This document shows positions 1 to 5,607 of a stretch of 6,773 bases of DNA, piece by piece. This DNA is from Candidatus Levyibacteriota bacterium (GTDB lineage: Bacteria; Patescibacteriota; Microgenomatia; Levybacterales; UBA12049), in assembly GCA_023245475.1 (NCBI GenBank), contig JAHFKF010000072.1, positions 1 to 6,773 on the forward strand. The letters run 5' to 3'. A program made the position numbers and the translations under genes. Under the pieces are notes generated by a model. The model made no database searches and had not been told where the DNA came from. It was given only the letters and a program-made list of their open reading frames with translations. The first letter of the stretch is position 1. Each line of letters opens with the position of its first letter.

Positions 1-1
1 T

Positions 2-1342
2 GACGTGCAATTAACCAAAGCTCTAGAACTGGAACTACCCAATGATGTCGCCGAAGCTCTTTCCGTCTCCGTTCACCAGCATCCGGATGGTGGACAAGCA
101 GCAATTATTATTACCTATCGCGGCGGCACCCCTCCTCAACAGTACGACGAAGAACCAGATGAAGAGACTCCTCAAATAGCACCTGATCAGCCAGCGCTTT
201 CTCATCCCGTTTCCGATATGAAACCTACCGTACTTGAACAAGAAGAGCAATCTGAACAACAAAGACAGAGAGCATATCTGCCGACATTCTCAAAACCCAC
301 ACTACCAAGATTGTCGTCTTTACCTAGAATAAAGAACCTCCCCTTTCATCTGTCTCATACAAAGAAGTTAATTCTTAGCATCGTACTTTTACTTGCGATA
401 CTTCTTTCAATAAGCATCATCTTTACCAAACAAAAGCAACAGAATGCACAAAACGCAGTTCTTTTCCAATCTATTTATGACCCTGCGCAAAAAAGTTATG
501 AAGAAGGAAAAGCACTAGCAAGTCTTAATGAAGAACTTAGTCAACAAGATTTCCAAAAAGCCCAAAACCTTCTTGTTGAAGGACAAAGCAAATTTTCGAA
601 AGGATCTACAGAAGAGAAAAAAATAACTGAACTTCTCCAAAAAGTTCAAGCAGAACGCATAGGAACAACAACAAGTGAGACAGAGACACCTTCAGTAACG
701 GCAAAAGAAGCAACAGTTGATACAAATGACATGCTCGCCATTGCCAAAGCAAATAGTAAGGCAACCGCTGTCAGTCAAGACGGAACAAACGTGTATTTTA
801 TTACCAGTGAGGCAGTGACAAGTGTCAATAAATCAAGCGGAACAAAGAAAGAACTTATCAAAAACGATGATGATTGGAGCAAAGCAGTTGGCATCTCCCC
901 ATACCAAGGCAATATCTATGTCCTCGATAAGCAAAATGGTATCCTTAAATACGTCGCAGGTGGTGGTGGTTATGGTAAAAATAATTATTTCAAATCGTCA
1001 CAAGACACCAGTAAAGCAGTAAGTCTTGCTATTGATAGCTCAATTTATGTGCTCTTCTCTGATGGAACGATTAAGAAATTCACCAGTGGCACAGAGGATC
1101 CATTTAGCATCAAAGGACTAGCAAAGCCACTTGCTAACCCAACCAGAATCTTTACAGATGCAAACACCTCAAGTATTTATATCTTGGACAATGGCAATAG
1201 TCGTATCGTACAACTAGGCAAAGATGGCATCTTCAAAGCACAGTTTACCGCAAGTGCTATAAAAAAAGCCACAGAATTTGAAATAAAAGACAACAAAGCC
1301 TACCTCTTAAATGGCAGCAAAATCTTTGAACTTCCGCTCTGA
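2..1342 (+). CDS. Single-pass membrane protein with outer beta-propeller-like domain (5' partial)
   Basis: The frame is open to the left edge: codon 2-4 is GAC, and the first possible start is GTG at 5. The true start probably lies outside the window. Numbering from that GTG, residues 1-40 form a short folded piece ending in a hydrophobic strand (AAIIITY). Residues 41-110 are a Pro/Glu/Gln-rich linker. Residues 121-140 are one strong membrane helix after basic residues. Residues 145-218 are helical and charged. Residues 250-445 contain repeats of the type 'xxIYVLDxxNGxIxKF' (NIYVLD, SIYVLF, SIYILDNGNSRIVQL), as in NHL or similar propeller blades. This suggests an inner N-terminal region and an outer propeller that may bind protein or glycan. 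The N-terminal piece resembles the last strand of a PP2C-type phosphatase domain, but that is a guess from shape alone. No enzyme motif is visible. It ends in TGA, overlapping the convergent gene by 36 bases. Confidence 0.72.
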   Translation, partial: DVQLTKALELELPNDVAEALSVSVHQHPDGGQAAIIITYRGGTPPQQYDEEPDEETPQIAPDQPALSHPVSDMKPTVLEQEEQSEQQRQRAYLPTFSKPTLPRLSSLPRIKNLPFHLSHTKKLILSIVLLLAILLSISIIFTKQKQQNAQNAVLFQSIYDPAQKSYEEGKALASLNEELSQQDFQKAQNLLVEGQSKFSKGSTEEKKITELLQKVQAERIGTTTSETETPSVTAKEATVDTNDMLAIAKANSKATAVSQDGTNVYFITSEAVTSVNKSSGTKKELIKNDDDWSKAVGISPYQGNIYVLDKQNGILKYVAGGGGYGKNNYFKSSQDTSKAVSLAIDSSIYVLFSDGTIKKFTSGTEDPFSIKGLAKPLANPTRIFTDANTSSIYILDNGNSRIVQLGKDGIFKAQFTASAIKKATEFEIKDNKAYLLNGSKIFELPL

Positions 1343-2827
1343 TGGCTTTTGATAGATAACTGTCTTCTCGTCTTCATACACTTTTTGCCAGCCTTCTTGC
1401 TCTGCTTTTTTCGCTAACCAAGCAACTCCAATCGACTCTTCAAGAGGCAGATGAGCTGTTTGATTTGCCCAGATACTTAGCTGCCCAAGAGGTGCTGTCT
1501 CAAGTGTACTATCACCAACTGGCAATACAAGCATACGAATATTATATTGAGTAACAATTGACTCGAAAGAGTCGGGATTACGTAACAACTGCTGATATTC
1601 ACCAAAAGCATAGTTGCTTTCACCACGTGGAGCTTGCCATTTCCAGCTTGGCATCCGCCCATCAATAAAGACTTTTTGTGTTGGATTCTTCCAAATCAAA
1701 TACCCTCCCCAATCATAGATCGAAAAGATATTTCCTTCCTGCGACTGCAATGACAGATACAGTGCTGCTTTTTCTGGATAAGGATCGCGATAAAAGAAAA
1801 GCGTCACAGCTGATTGCAAAGACAAAAGACACACAATGCCAAAAAAGACACCAAACCCTTGCATAAAGCGCCTTTTCCCTTCTGGAATGACAGAGACTTC
1901 TTGAAAGAGCCATTGTAAGGCAGTAATCGTAATCGGTAATGAAGATACAACCCACAGAGGAAAATGTCGCATGCTAAGAAGTCCTGCAATACAGAAACTT
2001 CCATAGAGTAGTAAAGTAAAAAGCGATAAACGTTTCCAAAAACGAAGAACCAACAAAAAAGAAACCAACACATATGCCCATGCAACAACATAGGGATGTG
2101 CAATCATCGGCCGCCACTCTTGAATAGTCCAGTGAAGATTCGCATCACTCATTGATTGCAACATTTCAAACCACATCCGAAATCCATACGGTGTTACGCC
2201 TGTTGCCAGCACGCACACACTAACAAACAGCAACAAAGAGCGTAATGACAATCGTTTTTGGATATACCAGTAAACAGCAGCAAGCAGAACAACAATACTC
2301 CCTACCACAAATCCTGCATGCATATTTGCCCACAAAGCAAAAAGTAATGGCACCAACCAAAAAAAGCGTTGTAAACGGCGATAGTCAGTTACTAAATAGA
2401 GAATGAGAGAAAAGAAAAACCATGTCAGTACTTGTGGCCTGACACCAACAAAATTGACAAGTGTCATAATTGCTATAAATAACGGCAAAAAGGCAAATCG
2501 CCGCTCCCTTGCTGTCACCAGTAGTAAGGGAAATACTAGTCCTGTAGTTGCAATTGCAGCAAAGATTCCAGCCAGCCCTCCGTAACCAATGTGTGGGAAT
2601 AGTAATGACATAACCACGTCGGTTAACCATTCGTGAGAGATAACAGGATAGCTTGGCATAGTATAGGAGAACGGATCTGTATACGGAATTCCTGAAGTAC
2701 GAATCACATCCCCCATCCGTAAATGCCAACCAAAGTCAGGATCCATAATAATACTTCCACGTATCCAGAAAAGGATAAACGCACCAAGTAATAATGCAAC
2801 TAAAGCAAAAAGAAAATGACGTGTCAC
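1307..2827 (-). CDS. Polytopic GT-C-like membrane protein (putative glycosyltransferase)
   Basis: About 506 residues from GTG at 2827. There are roughly ten or eleven hydrophobic helices up to residue ~345, then a soluble C-terminal domain of ~155 residues. Just after the first helix comes DPDFGWH (about residues 29-35), followed by DPFS (51-54) and HEWL (65-68). Acidic residues plus an aromatic/His in the first outer loop are typical of GT-C enzymes using lipid-phosphate sugar donors. The C-terminal part has IYDWGGYLIW and VFIDGR, which I associate with the same uncharacterised bacterial family. The likely role is transfer of a sugar to an envelope polymer or protein; donor and acceptor cannot be told. 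An ATG at 2929 is in frame, but it would add 34 non-hydrophobic residues encoded antisense to the smpB start, so GTG is preferred. AAAGGA lies only 1 base ahead of it, too close for a normal ribosome binding site. Confidence 0.75.
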   Translation of the reverse strand: MTRHFLFALVALLLGAFILFWIRGSIIMDPDFGWHLRMGDVIRTSGIPYTDPFSYTMPSYPVISHEWLTDVVMSLLFPHIGYGGLAGIFAAIATTGLVFPLLLVTARERRFAFLPLFIAIMTLVNFVGVRPQVLTWFFFSLILYLVTDYRRLQRFFWLVPLLFALWANMHAGFVVGSIVVLLAAVYWYIQKRLSLRSLLLFVSVCVLATGVTPYGFRMWFEMLQSMSDANLHWTIQEWRPMIAHPYVVAWAYVLVSFLLVLRFWKRLSLFTLLLYGSFCIAGLLSMRHFPLWVVSSLPITITALQWLFQEVSVIPEGKRRFMQGFGVFFGIVCLLSLQSAVTLFFYRDPYPEKAALYLSLQSQEGNIFSIYDWGGYLIWKNPTQKVFIDGRMPSWKWQAPRGESNYAFGEYQQLLRNPDSFESIVTQYNIRMLVLPVGDSTLETAPLGQLSIWANQTAHLPLEESIGVAWLAKKAEQEGWQKVYEDEKTVIYQKPSERKFKDFAAI

Positions 2828-2834
2828 GTCCTTT

Positions 2835-2840
2835 ATTGTA
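2835..2840 (-). promoter_or_regulatory. Candidate -10 box of the GT-C-like gene
   Basis: On the minus strand, TACAAT is followed by 7 bases and then the GTG start at 2827. Transcription would therefore begin at or beside the start codon (leaderless mRNA). No convincing -35 is seen at 16-18 bases. The site sits inside the divergent region shared with smpB. Confidence 0.35.
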
Positions 2841-2845
2841 CCTGT

Positions 2846-2874
2846 TTTACATTTAGAATGCTTTGCAGTATCAT
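2846..2874 (+). promoter_or_regulatory. Promoter of smpB
   Basis: TTTACA (2846-2851, 5 of 6 to consensus), a 17-base spacer, then TATCAT (2869-2874, 5 of 6). The predicted RNA start near 2881 leaves about 10 untranslated bases before the ATG at 2891, too few for a usual Shine-Dalgarno arrangement. It lies in the 63-bp gap shared with the divergent membrane-protein gene. Confidence 0.5.
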
Positions 2875-2890
2875 GTGAGAAGTAAGAATT

Positions 2891-3331
2891 ATGAAAATTA
2901 TTAATCGTAAAGCAACATATGATGCCCAAATTCTGGAGAAGTTTGAAGCAGGCATCAAATTACTTGGCGCTGAAGTCAAAGCAGTGAGGCTTGGTCATGC
3001 CGATTTAAGTGGCAGCTTTGTACGCATTGTGGGGCAGGAAGCATATTTGGTCAACGCCAAAATCCTCCCGTATCAATTTGCCCGTCCCGAAAACTATGAG
3101 CCAGGAAGAACAAGAAAACTGCTTCTTCACAAGAAAGAAATCATTGCATTGAAATCCAAAATGGATGGCCAAAAATTGACAATCATACCCCTTTCCCTGT
3201 ATACTACAAGTCACTTTATCAAGGCTGAACTTGCATTAGGGAAGCCTCAGAAAAAGTTTGACAAACGAAAGACCTTGAAGCAGAAAACAATCAATCGAGA
3301 TATTGAAGAAGCGCTGAGAGGAAAGAAATAA
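2891..3331 (+). CDS. smpB: SsrA-binding protein SmpB
   Basis: SmpB binds the tRNA-like end of tmRNA, mimics the missing anticodon stem, and delivers alanyl-tmRNA to ribosomes stalled without a codon in the A site. The 146-residue length is normal. Family landmarks appear in order: NRKATYDAQILEKFEAGI near the N terminus, LLGAEVKAVR (about 24-33), the AYLVNAKILPY strand (about 51-61), the RKLLLHKKEI block (about 75-84), the LTIIPLSLY strand, then ALGKPQKKFDKRKTLKQK and the basic C-terminal tail (RDIEEALRGKK) that inserts into the mRNA channel. The ATG at 2891 gives the expected N terminus directly. Its partner RNA starts 80 bases downstream on the same strand, so the two may be co-transcribed. 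No intrinsic terminator with a T run separates them, only a stem-loop. Confidence 0.96.
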   Translation: MKIINRKATYDAQILEKFEAGIKLLGAEVKAVRLGHADLSGSFVRIVGQEAYLVNAKILPYQFARPENYEPGRTRKLLLHKKEIIALKSKMDGQKLTIIPLSLYTTSHFIKAELALGKPQKKFDKRKTLKQKTINRDIEEALRGKK

Positions 3332-3350
3332 AATCGATATTCGCTTTTAG

Positions 3351-3405
3351 CTCGTCGTAGCTTTAGCGTAGACGGCCAGTCCGCCTTCACTAAAGTTTCG
3401 GCGAG
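3351..3405 (+). repeat. Long stem-loop between smpB and ssrA
   Basis: The arms 3351-3375 and 3381-3405 pair in register with no bulge: 21 of 25 positions pair, two of them G-U, around a CCAGT loop. The outer block is CTCGTCG/CGGCGAG and the middle block contains CTTTAG/CTAAAG. It ends 6 bases before the mature tmRNA 5' end and has no T run, so it is unlikely to be an ordinary terminator. It could be a precursor processing hairpin (for example an RNase III substrate) or a copy of a dispersed palindromic intergenic repeat. Confidence 0.6.
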
Positions 3406-3411
3406 ATAAAA

Positions 3412-3854
3412 GGGGATGAATTGATTCGACGAGATGTGTTCTTTAAAAACTGCAAGCCGGCGTTGATCAGAGCCGTAAAAAGGATCAAAATATAAATGCT
3501 AAACTAAACTTTAGCAAGGTCAAGAACGTCCTCGCGGACGCTTTTGTACCGGAAGATGTTCAACCAGCATACGCTGGGGCTTATGCACGTCAAAGTGCAT
3601 ATATGCTCGCTGCTTAAGCGATAAAGCATTGACCTGTTCATACCACACTTCCCTCATCGGGATGGTATGGGCATAAAAACAGGTGAGGAAAGTAATAACG
3701 AGTTTGATTTAGCTCGTTATCGCACCTTTTAAATCTATACTTTGTTACTCCTGCCAATGGGATACCAACAAAGCGAAACTTTATATATTGGCTACGCTTG
3801 TAGACGTTCTTAATAAATATGTTTCGCACTCCGGTTCACTGCCGGACATCTCCA
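3412..3854 (+). ncRNA. ssrA: Transfer-messenger RNA (tmRNA)
   Basis: This RNA frees stalled ribosomes and adds a degradation tag. The 5' end GGGGATG (3412-3418) pairs with CATCTCC (3847-3853), followed by the hallmark GATTCGAC. The T arm is TCCGG/CCGGA (3830-3834, 3842-3846) with loop TTCACTG. Helix 2 closes with TGCAAG/CTTGTA (3451-3456, 3797-3802). Pseudoknot 1 is CGGC/GCCG (3458-3461, 3472-3475) with TTGATC/GATCAA (3463-3468, 3483-3488). The tag frame is 3498-3617. Pseudoknot 2 uses CATACC/GGTATG with CCTCA/TGAGG. Pseudoknot 3 uses ATAACGAG/CTCGTTAT (3695-3702, 3713-3720) with GATTTA/TAAATC. Pseudoknot 4 uses CTTTGTT/AACAAAG (3740-3746, 3767-3773) with GCCAAT/ATTGGC. CCA is not encoded directly after the discriminator A3854, so CCA is presumably added after transcription. 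At 443 bases it is long, mainly because of the tag region. It is one-piece, not permuted. Confidence 0.95.
3498..3617 (+). other. tmRNA tag-peptide reading frame (39 codons)
   Basis: The resume codon is probably GCT (Ala) at 3498, 9 bases after pseudoknot 1. The frame runs to TAA at 3615-3617. The tag starts AKLNFSKVKN and ends AYARQSAYMLAA, the LAA end being the usual protease (ClpXP-type) recognition signal. The two other frames stop within three codons, so this frame is the only one open. Four local hairpins fill it: GCTAAA/TTTAGC (3498-3515), CGTCC/GGACG (3527-3540), CCAGC/GCTGG (3564-3577) and TATGCAC/GTGCATA (3582-3601). Tags are typically far shorter (E. coli has about 11 residues in all). 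Confidence 0.8.
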
Positions 3855-3859
3855 CAACC

Positions 3860-3887
3860 AAAAGCCTCCATTTCGGGAGGCTTTTTT
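3860..3887 (+). terminator. Intrinsic terminator of ssrA
   Basis: AAAAGCCTCC (3860-3869) pairs with GGAGGCTTTT (3876-3885) around a 6-base loop, and a run of six T follows the C at 3881. It lies 5 bases after the tmRNA 3' end and closes the smpB-ssrA unit. Confidence 0.9.
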
Positions 3888-3912
3888 CGTAAGTAGGTAG
3901 AGCAAATATCGC

Positions 3913-3941
3913 TTCATCTAAAGCTAGCTTTTTAGTATAAT
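3913..3941 (+). promoter_or_regulatory. Promoter with palindromic operator candidate
   Basis: A perfect TATAAT (3936-3941) lies 9 bases before the ATG at 3951, so the mRNA would start within a few bases of the start codon (leaderless or nearly so). The -35 at 17 bases is weak (TTCATC, 3913-3918). The spacer contains a perfect 12-base palindrome, AAAGCTAGCTTT (3920-3931), a plausible repressor site because bound protein would cover the polymerase contact region. Confidence 0.55.
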
Positions 3942-3950
3942 GCAGCTATT

Positions 3951-4649
3951 ATGGTTGAGAGACACATACCACAACCTGAAGAAGAAGCAGGAAATAACCT
4001 ACCGTTGCCTGATTTGGAATGGCAAACGGTTCCCTTTTCCGAAGTTTCAAAAAACCCTATCCAACCGGGACAAGTCATCGAAGGCGTACCAACAATATCA
4101 GCATTTGATTCTATTGAAAGACAACTCTTTTTGACATTACTACGGACAGCACACCCTGACGAAGAAATAAAGACACCCCGAGTTAATTGGAGAATTACTG
4201 ATGATGGCATCAGTAAGCAATTGCGGCCAGAAAAGTTTTACGGAAATGTACAAAATGGCAAAGCAATTGTCTTACCGTTTGATGCAGAACTTGTAACTAG
4301 GTACCAGTCAATATTGCCCAAAAAAGAACGACAGAGTATACAAGACGCTGAAACTATTGGATTACGGGTAATTTATCAAGGAGACTTAGTAAGATCAACA
4401 AAGCAAACTCATGTAGGCATGATGCTACAAGACGCCGTATATTTCTATAATCGTTCTCTCGCAACAGATCCTAATGTTGAACATCTACGTCGTGTACTTG
4501 GGCCGACAACAAACAGAGATTCATCAACACAGGTTATGGAAGACATTGTTGGCTCGTCAGCACAAACAGCTAGAGCGAGTGCAGGTCGAGCATTTAGAGA
4601 CGCATTCAGAGCGAGTGCAGGATCTCCAGGTTTAGGCAAACGTAGATGA
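3951..4649 (+). CDS. Uncharacterised soluble protein
   Basis: A 232-residue protein with no signal peptide or membrane helix; I do not recognise the family. Residues 1-45 are acidic and Pro-rich. The centre (about 48-185) is mixed alpha/beta, with strand-like KAIVLPFD (104-111) and TIGLRVIYQGDLV (135-147), then an amphipathic stretch around MMLQDAVYFYNRSL. The tail (about 198-232) is low-complexity, rich in Ala/Arg/Ser/Gly, with RASAG twice (208-212, 220-224) and a basic GKRR end, and may be disordered and bind nucleic acid. It has no ribosome binding site. The close -10 box supports ATG at 3951 as the start of a leaderless mRNA. It lies between the ssrA terminator and another unrecognised gene with its own promoter, so it is probably a single-gene unit. 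Confidence 0.75.
   Translation: MVERHIPQPEEEAGNNLPLPDLEWQTVPFSEVSKNPIQPGQVIEGVPTISAFDSIERQLFLTLLRTAHPDEEIKTPRVNWRITDDGISKQLRPEKFYGNVQNGKAIVLPFDAELVTRYQSILPKKERQSIQDAETIGLRVIYQGDLVRSTKQTHVGMMLQDAVYFYNRSLATDPNVEHLRRVLGPTTNRDSSTQVMEDIVGSSAQTARASAGRAFRDAFRASAGSPGLGKRR
4572..4621 (+). repeat. In-frame 14-base direct repeat
   Basis: AGAGCGAGTGCAGG occurs at 4572-4585 and 4608-4621, 36 bases (12 codons) apart. It encodes the repeated RASAG of the preceding gene's tail, and the bases between are also partly similar. This suggests a small tandem duplication in a low-complexity end. Confidence 0.75.
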
Positions 4650-4664
4650 TAATTGAAGTTTTTG

Positions 4665-4729
4665 TTCCAATATTCTCCTGTAATACTACTTTATAATAGG
4701 AAACTCATGCTTCGCTTGTAATATTGGAA
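4665..4729. repeat. Inverted repeat in the 4650-4833 gap
   Basis: TTCCAATATT (4665-4674) is matched exactly by its reverse complement AATATTGGAA (4720-4729), leaving a 45-base loop. There is no T run, so it does not look like a standard terminator, though it follows the stop of the gene ending at 4649 by only 15 bases. It might stabilise the 3' end of that mRNA. Confidence 0.5.
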
Positions 4730-4808
4730 ACCACTTCGAAATATATTCTTCAATTCGGTTCCATGATTTTTTGTCAATCTCCACTAAACAATCTATCCTT
4801 TGCTTCAT
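4686..4808 (-). CDS. Possible small protein or gene remnant (40 aa)
   Basis: On the minus strand an ATG at 4808 opens a 40-residue frame, beginning MKQRIDCLVEIDKKSW and ending QAKHEFPIIK, with TAG at 4686. Its composition (Trp, Ile, Lys, Glu, amphipathic pattern) is protein-like and fills an otherwise empty gap. Minus-strand TATATC (4825-4820) lies 11 bases before the ATG and could serve as -10, overlapping the forward -10 of the next gene. The reading frame continues upstream of the ATG, so it may also be a decayed gene end. I do not recognise a family. It could be chance. Confidence 0.3.
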   Translation of the reverse strand: MKQRIDCLVEIDKKSWNRIEEYISKWFPILQAKHEFPIIK

Positions 4809-4827
4809 TTTTGTTGTGTGATATACT
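4800..4827 (+). promoter_or_regulatory. Promoter giving a leaderless mRNA for the 4834 gene
   Basis: TATACT (4822-4827) ends 6 bases before the ATG at 4834, and TTGCTT (4800-4805) stands 16 bases ahead of it. The RNA start should fall on or beside the A of ATG. The near-symmetric GATATACTT core also reads as a -10 on the minus strand. Confidence 0.5.
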
Positions 4828-4833
4828 TTCTGT

Positions 4834-5511
4834 ATGAGTGAGTCATCTGAAAATAAAATAGACTTATTGGAAACGATCCCGCAATACTGGGATGCAGGAA
4901 AGCTTCCTGAATACTTCAAATCACATGATGAGACAATTACAAGAATCTGTAAGATAACTCCAGAACAAATGACAGGCATTATTGACAGATTTGCTTACGA
5001 AGATGCAAGAGACCAAAGAGAATTTCATGACAAAACAAAATATCTAACTATCCACTTTGGTCAAGAAGGATTACGTGCTACCCCCGATCCAGCCAATCCG
5101 GGTGAAGACAGAATTAATGCCAGACAAGTAGTTGCCAACTTAGGTCTTGCAAGTCAATATCTTCATGAAGGAGCTGTTGCATTGGCACCACTCCATACGA
5201 CAAAAGCTCTTTCTGTACTTCTCAAACCTGAACATATGACATTGGACTGGGAGGGTATGACACTCTATCCTGCTCTCCGATTTGAAATAGAAAAGAGAGC
5301 TCTAAACATAGGAGAGACGAAGACAGACGATATCGTTCTAAACCTCAAAGAGCGGAAACTAGGAGCGAACGCTCCAAAACCTGACGAGGGGGAGGAAAAA
5401 AAGAGGATTTTAAGACCCGACGGTTTGGCGGAAATTGTAGGAGCAATAGGAAGAGCTCGGACAAAAGTTAACTCGCCAGCAGTAGCAAAAATCTCACATA
5501 TTAAAGCATAA
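4834..5511 (+). CDS. Uncharacterised soluble protein
   Basis: A 225-residue protein without signal peptide or membrane helix; family not recognised. Residues 1-60 look helical and acidic (LLETIPQYWDAGKLPEYF; ITPEQMTGIIDRFAYEDARD). Residues 65-150 are mixed, with YLTIHFGQEGL, then a helical segment INARQVVANLGLASQYLHEGAVAL and LHTTKALSVLLKPEHM. After about 172 there is a Lys/Glu-rich linker (APKPDEGEEKKRILRPD) and a short terminal helix. No catalytic motif stands out. The start at 4834 is supported by the adjacent -10 box and the lack of any other nearby ATG. It is followed by a 208-bp gap with the leader of the HD gene, so it is probably transcribed alone. No clear terminator follows its stop. 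Confidence 0.75.
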   Translation: MSESSENKIDLLETIPQYWDAGKLPEYFKSHDETITRICKITPEQMTGIIDRFAYEDARDQREFHDKTKYLTIHFGQEGLRATPDPANPGEDRINARQVVANLGLASQYLHEGAVALAPLHTTKALSVLLKPEHMTLDWEGMTLYPALRFEIEKRALNIGETKTDDIVLNLKERKLGANAPKPDEGEEKKRILRPDGLAEIVGAIGRARTKVNSPAVAKISHIKA

Positions 5512-5607
5512 CTACTCCTCTCTTCTCGTTAGCTTCTTTTTTGCATCAATTTGATTCCAACTTATTTCAGGCTCAAAGAGAACCTATTATCTTACAGATC
5601 AGTTACT

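Noticed and set aside
1..3. TGA at the very start as an upstream stop codon
   Set aside because: It is not in the frame of the first gene; the in-frame codon at 2-4 is GAC, so the gene is open to the edge.
1804..2103. Cys- and Phe-rich minus-strand frames within the membrane-protein gene
   Set aside because: They are alternative-frame shadows of codons for hydrophobic helices.
2854..2859. TAGAAT as the smpB -10 box
   Set aside because: No -35 stands at a suitable distance, whereas TTTACA and TATCAT at a 17-base spacing fit better.
2828..2929. Longer start (ATG at 2929) for the GT-C-like gene
   Set aside because: It would overlap the smpB start by 39 bases and add residues that are antisense to conserved SmpB sequence. 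The first membrane helix starts naturally after the GTG at 2827.
3351..3405. The stem-loop as a terminator of smpB
   Set aside because: No T run follows (ATAAAAGGGG comes next), and the tmRNA starts 6 bases later.
3528..3601. Hairpins in the tag region as a CRISPR-like or repeat array
   Set aside because: The four stems differ in sequence and spacing, so there is no repeat unit.
3638..3829. Minus-strand open frame of 63 codons
   Set aside because: It lies wholly inside the tmRNA, whose pseudoknots explain the sequence, and its peptide has no protein-like pattern.
3932..4210. Minus-strand open frame of 92 codons
   Set aside because: Antisense to the 3951 gene, with no promoter or family-like sequence.
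4692..4697. TATAAT in the 4650-4833 gap as a promoter
   Set aside because: No -35, and no gene or structured RNA with a terminator follows at a fitting distance.
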